A stretch of DNA of 55,645 nt from Bacteroidales bacterium UBA1745 (lineage in GTDB: Bacteria; Bacteroidota; Bacteroidia; Bacteroidales; UBA932). Below the pieces are notes generated by a model. That model saw only the letters and a program-made list of their open reading frames with translations, was not told where the DNA came from and did no database searches. The position numbers were made by a program, and so were the translations under genes. How positions within the stretch are numbered: the first letter of the stretch is position 1; the number at the start of each line of letters is the position of its first letter. This document shows, in pieces, positions 33,972 through 44,054 of this stretch. Location: contig DCHT01000064.1 in NCBI GenBank assembly GCA_002314885.1, positions 24,538 to 80,182 of the forward strand, read 5' to 3'.

Positions 33972-36529
33972 TGAAAAAGTATATTCTTATTATTTTCCTC
34001 GCGCTGGCGGCGGTGCTGTCCTGCGACAAGGAACCACCCGTATCCAAGAATACGCTGAAGGTTGAGCCTGCTGCAATCGAGTGTGCGGCGGCGGCTTCCA
34101 ACCAGAACGTGACCGTTACGACTACCGCCGCAACCTGGAAGCTTACCCAGGTCGACGGTACTGAATGGTGTACTCCAGGACGTCGCTCAGGTGGCCAGAA
34201 CACCACTTTCGCCTTCGCGGTAAAGAAGAACACCGAGGACACCAGGGTTGCTAACTTCGTATTCTCGGCAGAAGGCTGCCAGGATGTGGAGTTCACCGTC
34301 ACACAGCTCGCTCCGGGCGAGACTCCGGGCGGCTCCACCGGTCCGGACGTCTATCCCGATGCCGAATCCGGCATCACCCTCAGCCCTGAGAAGCCGGACG
34401 CAGACGGCCCTTGCACCATCACCTTCAAGCCAAGTTCATCTTCTTCCATCTCCAAGGACCTCTACAACTGCAGCGAGGACATCTATGTGCACATAGGCAT
34501 CTTCTTCGATGAAGATTGGAAATATGTGCCGGCTGAATGGAACCAGAACATCGCAAAGTGCAAGATGACCAAGGTGGCGGACAACGAGTACACCCTCGAA
34601 CTGACCCCTAGCATCCGCCAGTACTTCAACTCAGGCGAGACCCCTGTGAACAAGATCGCTATGGTGATGAGGAATGCCTCAGGCACCAAGCAGACTAAAC
34701 CTGACCAGTTCGCCTCAGTCACAGACAACCTCTATCAGGAGGTCGTGTTCGAGCCCGACCCAATCGTCGAGGAATCCGTGCCGGGAAATGCCAAGTACGG
34801 CATCAACTACAATGCTGACGGCAGCGTGACCCTCGTGCTCTATGACAAGGGCAAGGACGGCTTCAAGTACAGATATGCCTACGTCATCGGCGACTTCAAC
34901 AACTGGGAGAGGACCAAGGAATATATGATGAAGCGCGACAATTCCGCAGGTGCCTGGTGGTACACTATGACCGGCGTGGATCCGGACAAGGAGTACAGGT
35001 TCCAGTATCATCTGGGCAATTCGAGCCAGCATTTCAGGATTCCTGATCCATACACCGAACTCATCTACGACCCTTGGAATGACAAGTATATCTCTTCTAC
35101 CACCTATCCTGATATGCCTGCATATCCGGAAGGCACCAAGGACCGCATAGGCGTGTTCCAGGTGAACCGTCCTGAGTACAAATGGGAAGTAACTGACTAC
35201 AAGATCAAGGATGAGAACAGCGTGGTCATCTACGAGATGCATTTCCGCGATTTCTCCGAGACCCACGACATCAACGGAGCCCTCGAGCACCTCGACTATA
35301 TCAAGAACCTCGGCGTGAATGTCGTGGAACTCCTGCCAGTCCAGGAATTCGAAGGCAACGACAGCTGGGGCTACAACCCTTGCGCATATTTCGCGATGGA
35401 CAAGGCATACGGTACCCGTGAGATGTACAAGAAGTTCATCGACGAATGCCACAAGAGGGACCTCGCCGTATTCTTCGACGTCGTTTACAACCAGGCTACT
35501 GGTGCGCATCCTATGGCCCGCCTCTACTGGGATTCCACCAACAATACCACCTGCACCTGGAACCCTTGGTTCAATGTGACCTGCCCTCATCAGTTCGGCG
35601 TGTTCCAGGACTGGAATCACTCAGAGGCTATGGTACGCTACCATATCAAGAGGAACCTCGAGTACCTCCTGAAGGAGTACCACGTGGACGGATTCCGCTT
35701 CGACCTCACCAAGGGCTTCACCCAGAATTCCGGCAAGGAGAGTTCCTATGACGCAAGCCGTGTGGGCTACCTCAAGGAATACTGCCAGGCCATCAAGGCT
35801 GTCAATCCGAACGCTATGATGATCTGCGAGCATTTCGTGGATGCCGAGAACAACGACCTCGGTGCAGCAGGAATGCATATGTGGGGCAACAACAATGGCA
35901 ACTTCGCCAAGATCGTGAAGGGCAACAATGCCGACCTTTCATATATGTACGACCCTAACTGCTACAGGGTGGGCTATATGGAGAGCCACGACGAGGAGCG
36001 CATCTGCGTGGGCACCACCGACGTCGCTTCCGATGCCGGCAAGCTCAAACTCCGCCGTGCAGGCCTCGCAGCCGCATTCACCCTGCTCGTGCCGGGACCT
36101 AAGATGATATGGCAGTTCGGCGAGCTCGGCTACGACTACTCGCTCACTTACAATGGAGGAAACACTTCTTCCAAGCCTATCAAGTGGGATTACTTCACCG
36201 AGGCTCCGCGCAAGGAACTCTATGACACCTACGCCGCCCTGCTCAAGTTCCGCAACGACCATCCTGAGTTCTTCACCAAGGGCGCAGGCTTCAGGGAGTA
36301 TGTCGATGAAACCCAGTTTACCTACGGCAAGTTTATGTTCGGAGAGGTCAACGGCAAGGTCTTCTGCGTAATGGGCAACTTCGACTCCACCGAGAAGACC
36401 ATCACCGCCCTTATGCCTTCTTCCGGCACCTGGTACAACTACCTCAACCAGAGCGAGAGCCAGAGCGGCAGCCAGTTCTCCGCAAGCCTCAAGCCTGGTG
36501 AATTCAGACTCATCACCAACTTCAAGTAG
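33971..36529 (+). CDS. Multidomain GH13 alpha-amylase with BACON domain, lipoprotein
   Basis: An 852-residue lipoprotein (LAAVLSC). Order: BACON domain (about 28-118, TVTTTAATWKLTQVDGTEWC and VEFTVTQLAPGE), a beta-domain (about 130-255), a CBM48/E-set-like domain (about 275-385, YRYAYVIGDFNNWERTKEY), then the GH13 barrel. Catalytic residues are D578 in VDGFRFDLT, E620 in MICEHF and D674 in MESHDEER. It should cut alpha-1,4-glucans, probably at the outer surface where the BACON domain acts as spacer. Some features (E-set domain, sequence around the active site) recall branching or debranching enzymes, so the exact activity is open. Confidence 0.87.
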   Translation: MKKYILIIFLALAAVLSCDKEPPVSKNTLKVEPAAIECAAAASNQNVTVTTTAATWKLTQVDGTEWCTPGRRSGGQNTTFAFAVKKNTEDTRVANFVFSAEGCQDVEFTVTQLAPGETPGGSTGPDVYPDAESGITLSPEKPDADGPCTITFKPSSSSSISKDLYNCSEDIYVHIGIFFDEDWKYVPAEWNQNIAKCKMTKVADNEYTLELTPSIRQYFNSGETPVNKIAMVMRNASGTKQTKPDQFASVTDNLYQEVVFEPDPIVEESVPGNAKYGINYNADGSVTLVLYDKGKDGFKYRYAYVIGDFNNWERTKEYMMKRDNSAGAWWYTMTGVDPDKEYRFQYHLGNSSQHFRIPDPYTELIYDPWNDKYISSTTYPDMPAYPEGTKDRIGVFQVNRPEYKWEVTDYKIKDENSVVIYEMHFRDFSETHDINGALEHLDYIKNLGVNVVELLPVQEFEGNDSWGYNPCAYFAMDKAYGTREMYKKFIDECHKRDLAVFFDVVYNQATGAHPMARLYWDSTNNTTCTWNPWFNVTCPHQFGVFQDWNHSEAMVRYHIKRNLEYLLKEYHVDGFRFDLTKGFTQNSGKESSYDASRVGYLKEYCQAIKAVNPNAMMICEHFVDAENNDLGAAGMHMWGNNNGNFAKIVKGNNADLSYMYDPNCYRVGYMESHDEERICVGTTDVASDAGKLKLRRAGLAAAFTLLVPGPKMIWQFGELGYDYSLTYNGGNTSSKPIKWDYFTEAPRKELYDTYAALLKFRNDHPEFFTKGAGFREYVDETQFTYGKFMFGEVNGKVFCVMGNFDSTEKTITALMPSSGTWYNYLNQSESQSGSQFSASLKPGEFRLITNFK

Positions 36530-38010
36530 TGGTCAGACTGCGTCATATCGCATTGATGGCTTTGACCTGTCTTGTCTGTGCCTGCGGGCCGGACATAGAC
36601 TGGGACGATCCTGTCGATGACCCGGACACTCCATCCACCGACCCCGTCGAACCCGGCGGGGACGGCGAGGATGAAAAGGATGGAGAGGACGGCAAGCATT
36701 CGGCCAAGGACGGCATTGCCTATCTCTACGATGGCGCCTGTGTGCCAAGCATACATATATCCGTTTCCCTCAAGGAGTGGAACAGGCTTCTGACCGCATA
36801 CGACAGGGATTCAAACACCAAGGAACAGGTTGTCTGTGCCGTCACATACGACAAGGCCGGCGAACAGACGAAGATAGACTCCGCCTCCATCCGCCTGCGA
36901 GGCAACACTTCCCGCAGACGTCCGGAGGGCAGCAGCGGTAAGATGCACTCTACCGACAATACCAATTGGCACCACTGCCATTTCCAGCTCAACTTCCACA
37001 AGTATGTGAAGGATGACGCCCACGAGGTCCACGGAGCCCGCAAGGTGGTGCTGAAGTGGTTCAAGGACGACCCTTGCTATGTGAGGGAACTCTATTGCTA
37101 TGACCTTTTCCGCCGTGTCGGTGTCTGGACCGCCTCCAATGCCGCCTATTGCCGTCTGTATATCCAGGTGGAAGGCGACACCAACGAGGCCTATTTCGGC
37201 GTCTACGAGATGATTGAGCCTATAGATGAGCGCTTCCTGAAGGTCCGCAAGGACGAGTTCGGAAGCAAGGACGGCTTCCTCTGGAAATGCCGCTGGGGGG
37301 CAAGCCTCTCCGATGCCAATGCCGATATGGGCGCTGACCTGGGCGACGGGGTGGATCACTGCTACGAACTCAAGACCCACACCGACAGCCTCGACATTGC
37401 GAAGGCTCAGCTGCAGGACTTCATACTCAAGCTCACTGGCAAGGGAGACGAAAGTTTCTACGCCTGGATACCGCGGGTCTGCGACGTGCAGCTGCTGCTG
37501 AGGACCTACGCCGTCAACGTGGTCGTGGGTATGTGGGACGATTACTGGAACAACAGGAACAACTACTATCTGTACTTCAATTCCCACGACAAGTTCGACT
37601 ACAAGTTCTATTTGCTTCCGTTCGACTACGACAACACCCTCGGAACAATGGTGAACTGCGGAGTGCAGAGCGATGCCGGACGTCAGGATCCGTACAACTG
37701 GGGCGACAACTCCAACCTGCTGATCTACCGCATCCTGAAGAACAGCGAATTCCGTGAATTCTACCGTCAGGAACTGCTCAGGCTCGTAAGTCCCGAGGCC
37801 GGTCTCTTCTACTACGAAAGCAGCATCGCGAGAATCAATGCCTGGCAGTCGTCCATCTCTGCATACGTGAGCAACGACACGGGGGAGGATATGTCCATAT
37901 CGGACAGTCCCGCATCCTGGAGCACCCACAAGGAATACCGTCTGCTGGATACGGGGGTCAATAATTTCTTCAAGGTGAAAACCTCCTCGATTCATAGTTA
38001 TTGCGACTAG
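36529..38010 (+). CDS. CotH-family kinase-like lipoprotein
   Basis: A 493-residue protein starting at a GTG that overlaps the amylase stop (TAGTG). The GTG start gives a proper lipoprotein signal (MVRLRHIALMALTCLVCAC). A Pro/Asp-rich linker follows. The rest matches the CotH family: IHISVSLKEWNRLL, SIRLRGNTSRRR, FGVYEMIEPIDERFLK and YLLPFDYDNTLG. CotH proteins are atypical protein kinases of spore coats and are also found exported in Bacteroidetes. The target here is unknown; the position suggests a role on surface or periplasmic components of the glycan system. Confidence 0.82.
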   Translation: MVRLRHIALMALTCLVCACGPDIDWDDPVDDPDTPSTDPVEPGGDGEDEKDGEDGKHSAKDGIAYLYDGACVPSIHISVSLKEWNRLLTAYDRDSNTKEQVVCAVTYDKAGEQTKIDSASIRLRGNTSRRRPEGSSGKMHSTDNTNWHHCHFQLNFHKYVKDDAHEVHGARKVVLKWFKDDPCYVRELYCYDLFRRVGVWTASNAAYCRLYIQVEGDTNEAYFGVYEMIEPIDERFLKVRKDEFGSKDGFLWKCRWGASLSDANADMGADLGDGVDHCYELKTHTDSLDIAKAQLQDFILKLTGKGDESFYAWIPRVCDVQLLLRTYAVNVVVGMWDDYWNNRNNYYLYFNSHDKFDYKFYLLPFDYDNTLGTMVNCGVQSDAGRQDPYNWGDNSNLLIYRILKNSEFREFYRQELLRLVSPEAGLFYYESSIARINAWQSSISAYVSNDTGEDMSISDSPASWSTHKEYRLLDTGVNNFFKVKTSSIHSYCD

Positions 38011-38029
38011 TTTTTCCGCTTTGATTTCA

Positions 38030-38037
38030 TAACTTTA
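38030..38037 (+). promoter_or_regulatory. Weak -7-like element before the second GH13 gene
   Basis: TAACTTTA differs by one base from TAnnTTTG, 21 nt before the ATG at 38059. The 48-base gap here is the widest in the Sus run, so a second promoter for the amylase-SusA-SusB genes is possible. No -33 element was seen. Confidence 0.25.
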
Positions 38038-38058
38038 CGAAAACAAAAACCAATCGAT

Positions 38059-39387
38059 ATGAAACGCATACTTATAATCGCAATCGCCGCAATCCTGGCC
38101 GCTTCCTGCTGCCAGAATGGCTCCCACGCATCCTGGACCTACGACAGTGTGGTCTATGAGATGAACGTACGCCAGTACACCGAAGAAGGCACTTTCGCCG
38201 CTGCCGCAAAGCAGCTGCCTCGCCTCAAGGAACTCGGTGTGGACGTGGTCTGGCTGATGCCTATCCACGAAATCGGCGTCCTCGGACGCAAGGGCAGCCT
38301 CGGCTCATACTATGCCATCAAGGACTACAAGTCCGTGAACCCTGAGTTCGGCACCGTCGAGGATTTCGACGCCTTTGTGAAGGCCGCTCACAAACTTGGC
38401 CTCAAGGTCATCCTCGACTGCGTGGCCAACCACACCTCTCCGGACTGCGCCTGGGTGACTGAGCAGCCGGCCGACTGGTATATGCGCGACAGCCTCGGCA
38501 ACACCGTCGTGGAATACGACTGGACCGACATCGCCAAGCTCAATTACGAGAATGAGGATATGCGCAATGCAGTGCGCGACGCAATGCGTTACTGGCTCGA
38601 CCGCGGCATCGACGGCTTCCGCTGCGATATGGCCTACATCGTGCCTCAGGACTTCTGGACCGAGACCATCTCCGGCTTCCGCTCCGAATACAAGCGTGGC
38701 CTCTACTTCCTCGCCGAGGGCGAACAGACCTGGCTCCACGACGCCGGTTTCGACGCTACTTACGCCTGGCGCTGCCACCACCTGCTCAACGACATTGCCC
38801 AGGGCAAGGCCGGTGTGCAGGACATCAAGGACTATGTGGCTGAGGATGCCGCAGAATACCCTGCAGACGCCTTCCGCCTGATGTTCACTTCCAACCACGA
38901 CGAGAACAGCTGGTCCGGCAGCGAGATCGAGAGAATGGGCAAGGCCGCCCGACTTATGGCTGTCCTGACCTTCACTCTCCCTCAGAGCCAGCCGCTCATC
39001 TACACCGCCCAGGAGATAGGTTATGACCATCGTCTGGCTTTCTTCGAGAAGGACCCTGTACCTTGCTGGTGCCAGAGCGACGAGACCAATTTCTATCAGA
39101 CTCTCACTGCCCTCAGGCACTCTCATCCGGCTCTCCGCTCAGGCGAGAAGGGTGGCGAATATGAGGTTCTCGACGACCAGTGGGTGCCTGACGACGTGTT
39201 CGCATTCACCAGGACCTGCGCAAAGGAAAAGCTGATGGTCCTCGCCAACTTCTCCGAGAAATACACTGAGGTGGCCCTCCCTGACGCAGAGAAATGGGCT
39301 GACGCCATCAGCGGTGAGATCTTCAACGACGAGCTCAACTGCCCAGTCCTCACTCCTTGGGGCTATCGTATCCTTGTCCGTAAATAA
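38059..39387 (+). CDS. GH13 alpha-amylase family lipoprotein
   Basis: A 442-residue protein with lipoprotein signal (ILAASC). It has a compact GH13 barrel: VVYEMNVRQYTEEGTF at the start of the barrel, VILDCVANHTSPD, nucleophile D190 in IDGFRCDMAY, a Glu at 220 in YFLAEGEQTW and D281 in SNHDENSW. There is no N-terminal binding domain, and the C-terminal domain is short. It probably acts on malto-oligosaccharides in the periplasm or at the surface. The subfamily cannot be set by eye. Confidence 0.85.
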   Translation: MKRILIIAIAAILAASCCQNGSHASWTYDSVVYEMNVRQYTEEGTFAAAAKQLPRLKELGVDVVWLMPIHEIGVLGRKGSLGSYYAIKDYKSVNPEFGTVEDFDAFVKAAHKLGLKVILDCVANHTSPDCAWVTEQPADWYMRDSLGNTVVEYDWTDIAKLNYENEDMRNAVRDAMRYWLDRGIDGFRCDMAYIVPQDFWTETISGFRSEYKRGLYFLAEGEQTWLHDAGFDATYAWRCHHLLNDIAQGKAGVQDIKDYVAEDAAEYPADAFRLMFTSNHDENSWSGSEIERMGKAARLMAVLTFTLPQSQPLIYTAQEIGYDHRLAFFEKDPVPCWCQSDETNFYQTLTALRHSHPALRSGEKGGEYEVLDDQWVPDDVFAFTRTCAKEKLMVLANFSEKYTEVALPDAEKWADAISGEIFNDELNCPVLTPWGYRILVRK

Positions 39388-39408
39388 CCTTATTACCATA
39401 AGATATAT

Positions 39409-41259
39409 ATGAAAAGAATAGCAGCGCTGGCAGCCGCAGTCCTCGTGATGGCCGGATGTGCCGGAAACTTCAACCCCGATTCAGTTGCAGACGCTACTGT
39501 GGACCAGATTTCCCGCGTTGAACCGCTTTCCTGGTGGGTGGGAATGAAGACCCCGCTCCAGGTACTCGTCCAGGGCCCGGAGATTTCCTCATACGACGTG
39601 ACTCTCGAAGGCGACTGCCGCGTGGACATTACCGGCATCCACCTGGCCGACAGTCCTAACTACCTCTTCATCGACGTGGACGTGTGCCGCACGGCGAAGC
39701 CAGGTGCTTATTATTTCGTCTTCACCAAGGGCGATGAGCAGTTCAAGGTACCATACGAGATCGCTGAGCGCCGCGACGGCTCCGCAGAGCGCAAGAGCTT
39801 CACGACCGCCGATTTCATCTACCTGATTATGCCTGACCGCTTCGTGGATGCGGATGAGAACCTCGATATGGTTCCGCGCATTATGGAAAGCGTGGACAAG
39901 GAGGCCTTCTTCGGCCGCCACGGAGGCGACATCGCAGGCATACGCGGCCAGCTGGACTATCTCGCCGACCTCGGTGTGACCGCCATCTGGAACACGCCTC
40001 TGCTCGAGGATAACCAGCCTCGCGAGTCATATCACGGCTATGCCTGCACCGACTACTACCACATCGACCGCCGCTTTGGCAGCAACGAGGACTATAGGGA
40101 CCTCACTGCCGCTGCCCACGAAAGGGGCATCAAGATGATTATGGACATCGTGACCAACCACTGCGGCTCAGCCCATTGGTGGATGGACGATATGCCATTC
40201 GAGGACTGGATCCACGTATGGCCTGAATATACCCACAGCAACTGCTGCTTCTCCCTGCAGAACGACCCACAGGCCGCACAGGTCGACGTGGACAATATGC
40301 AGGGCGGCTGGTTCGACACTTCTATGCCGGATATGAACCTCGACAACCCTTACGTGCTCCAGTATTTCAAGCAGTGGGCAGTTTGGTGGATCGAATATGC
40401 CAACCTCGACGGCCTCCGCGTGGATACCTATCCATATAATGAGAAGTATCCTATGAGCGAGTGGTGCAAGAGTGTGCGCGCCGAATATCCGAACATCAAT
40501 ATCGTGGGCGAAGTGTGGACCTGCAATGTGCCTCAGCTCGCATATTGGCAGACCGGCAATCCTAACAAGGATGGCTTCGACAGCAATCTGCCGGCTATTA
40601 TGGACTTCCCGCTCCAGGCCGCATTCACCCAGGGTCTTTCAGCCGACTACGTGAACTGGGACGAGGGAATGGTGAAGTTCTACGACTGCGTCGCCAACGA
40701 CCAGTACTATCAGGATATGTCCAATATGATGATCTTCCCTGGCAACCACGACACCGAGCGCATCGCCGATATGGTCGGCCGCAGCGTGCCTCGCCAGAAG
40801 ATCGCAATGGCCCTCCTGAGCACCCTGCGCGGCATCCCTCAGCTGCTTTATGCTGACGAACTGATGGCCGTTTCAAGGGATATGCGTCAGGGGCACGGCG
40901 GACTCCGCATCGATTTCCCTCTCCAGTGGCAGGACGATCCTGTGGCCGTGGAGGTACACGATTACTGCAAGACCCTCTTCAACTGGCGCAAGACTGCTAC
41001 TGCCGTACACAACGGCAAGACCAGGCATTTCCTGCGCAGGGACAACACCTACGCCTATTTCCGTTACAACGACGAGCAGGTGGTGTTCGTGTATGTGAAC
41101 AACAGCAGGGAAGATAAGACCATTCCTTGGGCTGACTATGCAGAGGCTGCCGGCGGGCTTGTTTCCGGCACCGACGTGATCAGCGGCCAGACCGTGGATT
41201 TCTCCGCCCCTGTGACAATGGCTCCTCTGAGCTGCCTCGTAGTAGATTTCAAATTATAA
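39409..41259 (+). CDS. susA: SusA-like neopullulanase/cyclomaltodextrinase (GH13)
   Basis: A 616-residue protein with a signal ending in VMAGC. An N-terminal beta-domain typical of SusA-like enzymes (about 35-120, ISRVEPLSWWVGMKTPLQVLVQG) precedes the GH13 barrel with LIMPDRFVDAD, IMDIVTNHCGS, D339 in LDGLRVDTYPY, E368 in IVGEVW and D448 in FPGNHDTE. SusA cuts imported maltodextrins in the periplasm. The visible lipobox raises the question of membrane anchoring. It lies seven bases before susB, as in the classical Sus order A-B. Confidence 0.92.
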   Translation: MKRIAALAAAVLVMAGCAGNFNPDSVADATVDQISRVEPLSWWVGMKTPLQVLVQGPEISSYDVTLEGDCRVDITGIHLADSPNYLFIDVDVCRTAKPGAYYFVFTKGDEQFKVPYEIAERRDGSAERKSFTTADFIYLIMPDRFVDADENLDMVPRIMESVDKEAFFGRHGGDIAGIRGQLDYLADLGVTAIWNTPLLEDNQPRESYHGYACTDYYHIDRRFGSNEDYRDLTAAAHERGIKMIMDIVTNHCGSAHWWMDDMPFEDWIHVWPEYTHSNCCFSLQNDPQAAQVDVDNMQGGWFDTSMPDMNLDNPYVLQYFKQWAVWWIEYANLDGLRVDTYPYNEKYPMSEWCKSVRAEYPNINIVGEVWTCNVPQLAYWQTGNPNKDGFDSNLPAIMDFPLQAAFTQGLSADYVNWDEGMVKFYDCVANDQYYQDMSNMMIFPGNHDTERIADMVGRSVPRQKIAMALLSTLRGIPQLLYADELMAVSRDMRQGHGGLRIDFPLQWQDDPVAVEVHDYCKTLFNWRKTATAVHNGKTRHFLRRDNTYAYFRYNDEQVVFVYVNNSREDKTIPWADYAEAAGGLVSGTDVISGQTVDFSAPVTMAPLSCLVVDFKL

Positions 41260-41266
41260 TAGATAT

Positions 41267-43504
41267 ATGAAGCGTATATTCCACTTCGCGGCCCTCGTGG
41301 CCTCCGCCTTTGCCCTCGCAGCCTGCTGCTGTCAGGCGCCTGTCCTTTCCGACCAGCAGACCATCAGTTCTCCTGACGGACGTCTGTCTATGACCTTCGG
41401 ACTCAGCGAGCAGGGCGAACCTTGCTATTGCCTCAACTACGGTGACACCGCAGTGGTGCTGCCTAGCCGCCTGGGCTTCGAACTCAGGGGCACCGTGAAG
41501 GCTACAGAACTCGATTTCAAGGGCGCTGGCATCACCAAGATCGACGCCAAGCCATCTTATATGTTCAACAGCGATTTCCGCGTGCTGGACGTGCAGACCG
41601 ATTCCTTCGATGAGACTTGGGCTCCTGTCTGGGGCGAGGAGAAGGCTATCCGCAACAACTACAACGAGCTCCTCGTATGCCTCGAGCAGGGCGAGACCGG
41701 ACGTCTTATGAACATCCGTTTCCGCCTCTTCGACGACGGCCTCGGCTTCCGCTATGAGTTCCCTGGCAACCAGGAACTCAACTATTTCGTGATCAAGGAG
41801 GAACTCACCGAGTTCGCAATGGCCGACGACTGCCTCGCGTGGTGGATTCCGGGCGATTTCGACACCCAGGAATATCAGTACGCCGAGACCCGCCTGTCAG
41901 GCATCAGCGCAGAACTTCCTGCCCACGTGTGCGGCAACTCCAGCCAGACCCTCTTCTCCAAGAGCGGCGTGCAGACTGCCCTCATTATGAAGACCGACGA
42001 GAACCTCTATGTGACCATTCACGAGGCCGGTCTGGTGGACTATCCTTGTATGCACCTCGACGTGAACGAGAAGACTCGCGTCCTGACTTCCTTCCTCACT
42101 CCTGATGCTCAGGGCTGGAAGGGCTATATGCAGACCGCCTGCAAGACTCCTTGGAGGACAGTGCAGGTAACTCCTACCGCCACCGAGATGCTCGCAAGCC
42201 GCCTCGTGCTCAACCTCAACGACCCTTGCGTCTATGAGGACGTAAGCTGGATCCATCCTGTGAAGTATATGGGCGTATGGTGGGAGATGATCGCCGGTGC
42301 CGGCTCCTGGGCCTATACTGACGAATATCCGTCCATCCACCTTGGCGAGACCGACTATGCTTCCGCAAAGCCTTCAGGCCGCCATAGCGCCAACAATGAG
42401 AAGGTCCGCGCGTACATCGACTTCGCTGCCGAGAACGGCTTCGACGCTCTGCTGATCGAGGGCTGGAACATCGGTTGGGAAGACTGGGCCAACTGCAGCA
42501 AGGACTATGTCTTTGATTTCCAGACCCCATATCCGGACTTCGATATCAAGGCTCTGAACGACTATGCCCACAGCAAGGGCATCAGGCTCGTGATGCATCA
42601 CGAAAGTTCTTCTTCAGTGCGCAACTACGAGCGCCATCTGGAGGCAGCCTACAACCTTATGAACCAGTATGGCTACGACGCTGTGAAGAGCGGCTATGTG
42701 GGCGATATCCTCCCACGCGGAGAGCACCACTACGGCCAGTGGATGGTAAATCACTACCTCTACTGCGTGACCGAGGCTGCAAAGCATCATATTATGGTGA
42801 ATGCCCACGAGGCAGTGCGCCCTACCGGCCTCTGCAGGACCTATCCTAACCTCATCGGCAACGAGTCCGCCCGCGGTACCGAGTACCAGGCCTTCGGCGG
42901 CACCCAGCCTAACCACACCACCATCCTCCAGTTCACCCGTCTGAACGGTGGTCCTATGGACTTCACCCCGGGCATCTTCGAGCAGAACCTTAAGGAGTGG
43001 TGCGGCAACGACAGCCACGTGAACGCGACCATCGCAAACCAGCTGTCCCTCTATGTGACTTTCTATTCTCCGCTCCAGATGGCGGCCGACACTCCTGACC
43101 ACTACCGCCCTTATATGGACGCCTTCCAGTTCATCAAGGACGTGGCCGTGGATTGGGACGAGACCCGCTACATCGCAGCAGAGCCTAACGACTATCTCGT
43201 AGTGGCCCGCAAGCCTAAGCAGAGCACCCTCACCGGCTCCGCAGCAGCCTTCAGCAAGGGCCGCGACACCTGGTTCCTCGGCGGCACCACCGACGAGCAG
43301 CAGCGCAGCGTGGACGTCGCTCTCGACTTCCTCACTCCTGGTGTCTCATACGAAGCTGTGATCTACGCCGACGCGGCCGATGCTGACTACCTGACCAACC
43401 CTCAGGCCTACACCATCACCCGCCAGGACGTCACTTCCGCTGACAGCCTCAGCCTCACAATGGCCCCAGGCGGCGGCTTCGCCGTTTCCTTCAGGGCGAG
43501 GTAG
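41267..43504 (+). CDS. susB: SusB-like GH97 alpha-glucosidase
   Basis: A 745-residue exported protein (signal ending AAC) of family GH97. The family blocks are LGFELRG, WAPVWGEEKAIRNNYNEL, the barrel segment DALLIEGWNIGWEDW (E405), VNAHEAVRPTGLCRTYPN (E515) and GNESARGTEYQAF (E533). The inverting SusB branch uses Glu residues at the last two places, whereas retaining GH97 galactosidases have an Asp nucleophile where this protein has Gly (VKSGYVGD). It releases glucose from malto-oligosaccharide ends in the periplasm. It is the last gene of the Sus run; no clear terminator follows in the 77 bases to the next, convergent gene. Confidence 0.94.
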   Translation: MKRIFHFAALVASAFALAACCCQAPVLSDQQTISSPDGRLSMTFGLSEQGEPCYCLNYGDTAVVLPSRLGFELRGTVKATELDFKGAGITKIDAKPSYMFNSDFRVLDVQTDSFDETWAPVWGEEKAIRNNYNELLVCLEQGETGRLMNIRFRLFDDGLGFRYEFPGNQELNYFVIKEELTEFAMADDCLAWWIPGDFDTQEYQYAETRLSGISAELPAHVCGNSSQTLFSKSGVQTALIMKTDENLYVTIHEAGLVDYPCMHLDVNEKTRVLTSFLTPDAQGWKGYMQTACKTPWRTVQVTPTATEMLASRLVLNLNDPCVYEDVSWIHPVKYMGVWWEMIAGAGSWAYTDEYPSIHLGETDYASAKPSGRHSANNEKVRAYIDFAAENGFDALLIEGWNIGWEDWANCSKDYVFDFQTPYPDFDIKALNDYAHSKGIRLVMHHESSSSVRNYERHLEAAYNLMNQYGYDAVKSGYVGDILPRGEHHYGQWMVNHYLYCVTEAAKHHIMVNAHEAVRPTGLCRTYPNLIGNESARGTEYQAFGGTQPNHTTILQFTRLNGGPMDFTPGIFEQNLKEWCGNDSHVNATIANQLSLYVTFYSPLQMAADTPDHYRPYMDAFQFIKDVAVDWDETRYIAAEPNDYLVVARKPKQSTLTGSAAAFSKGRDTWFLGGTTDEQQRSVDVALDFLTPGVSYEAVIYADAADADYLTNPQAYTITRQDVTSADSLSLTMAPGGGFAVSFRAR

Positions 43505-43581
43505 GGGATTGCCGGCGTTTGTGCTGGGCGTTTGTGCCGGGTTTCGTGGCACTTTGTGGCCCTTTTGTGGCACCTAACTAA

Positions 43582-44052
43582 CTACCACTCCCTGAACGGG
43601 TGCTTGGTGAGCATCTTGTTGTAATAGCGAGGGTCGCCGGTGACTTCGGCACCGAGCCAGGACGGTTTTTCGAAGGCTTCGTCGGGACTTGAGAGTTCGA
43701 CTTCGGCCATCACCAAGCCCTCGTTGTCACCGTAGAATTCGTCCACCTCGAAGGTGTGGCCTTCGAACGGCACGAGGTAGCGGGTCTTGTCGATTATGCC
43801 CTTCTCGCAGAGGAGCATCAGCTCTTCGGCTTCCTTGACGGGGATTTCCTTCTCCCATTCGTAGCGGACGAGGCCGTCGGCGGAAGAATTGCCCTTGATG
43901 GTCAGATAGCCCTTGTCGCCACGGATGCGGACGCGCACGGTGCGGCCCGGAACGGTACCGATATAGCCCTGTGCAATGCGGGTGGCGTCGGTAGCCGCTG
44001 CCTTCCAGGCGTCGGATGCGAGCAGAAACTTCCTTTCTATTTCAAGTGCCAT
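43582..44052 (-). CDS. CYTH-domain triphosphate tunnel metalloenzyme
   Basis: A 156-residue protein starting MALEIERKFL, the ExExK metal-binding motif of CYTH/TTM enzymes. Strands with RTVRVRIRGDKGYLTIKG, YEWEKEIP and VDEFYGDNEGLVMAEVEL line the tunnel. Members hydrolyse tripolyphosphate or nucleoside triphosphates. The ATG at 44052 was chosen because it begins the ExExK motif; a longer frame overlaps the phosphatase gene. It follows the alkaline phosphatase by two bases, so the two form a phosphate-related operon. Confidence 0.88.
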   Translation of the reverse strand: MALEIERKFLLASDAWKAAATDATRIAQGYIGTVPGRTVRVRIRGDKGYLTIKGNSSADGLVRYEWEKEIPVKEAEELMLLCEKGIIDKTRYLVPFEGHTFEVDEFYGDNEGLVMAEVELSSPDEAFEKPSWLGAEVTGDPRYYNKMLTKHPFREW

Positions 44053-44054
44053 TG

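Noticed and set aside
36811..37995. Open frame of about 394 codons opposite the CotH-type gene
   Set aside because: Antisense shadow of a recognised gene; no family motif, promoter or signal peptide.
41267..43504. Retaining alpha-galactosidase branch of GH97
   Set aside because: The Asp nucleophile of that branch is not present (VKSGYVGD), and the Glu residues of the inverting SusB branch are.
43505..43581. Terminator after susB
   Set aside because: G/T-rich short repeats and a weak GTGCC/GGCAC pairing (43534-43552) are present, but there is no stable stem followed by a T-run.
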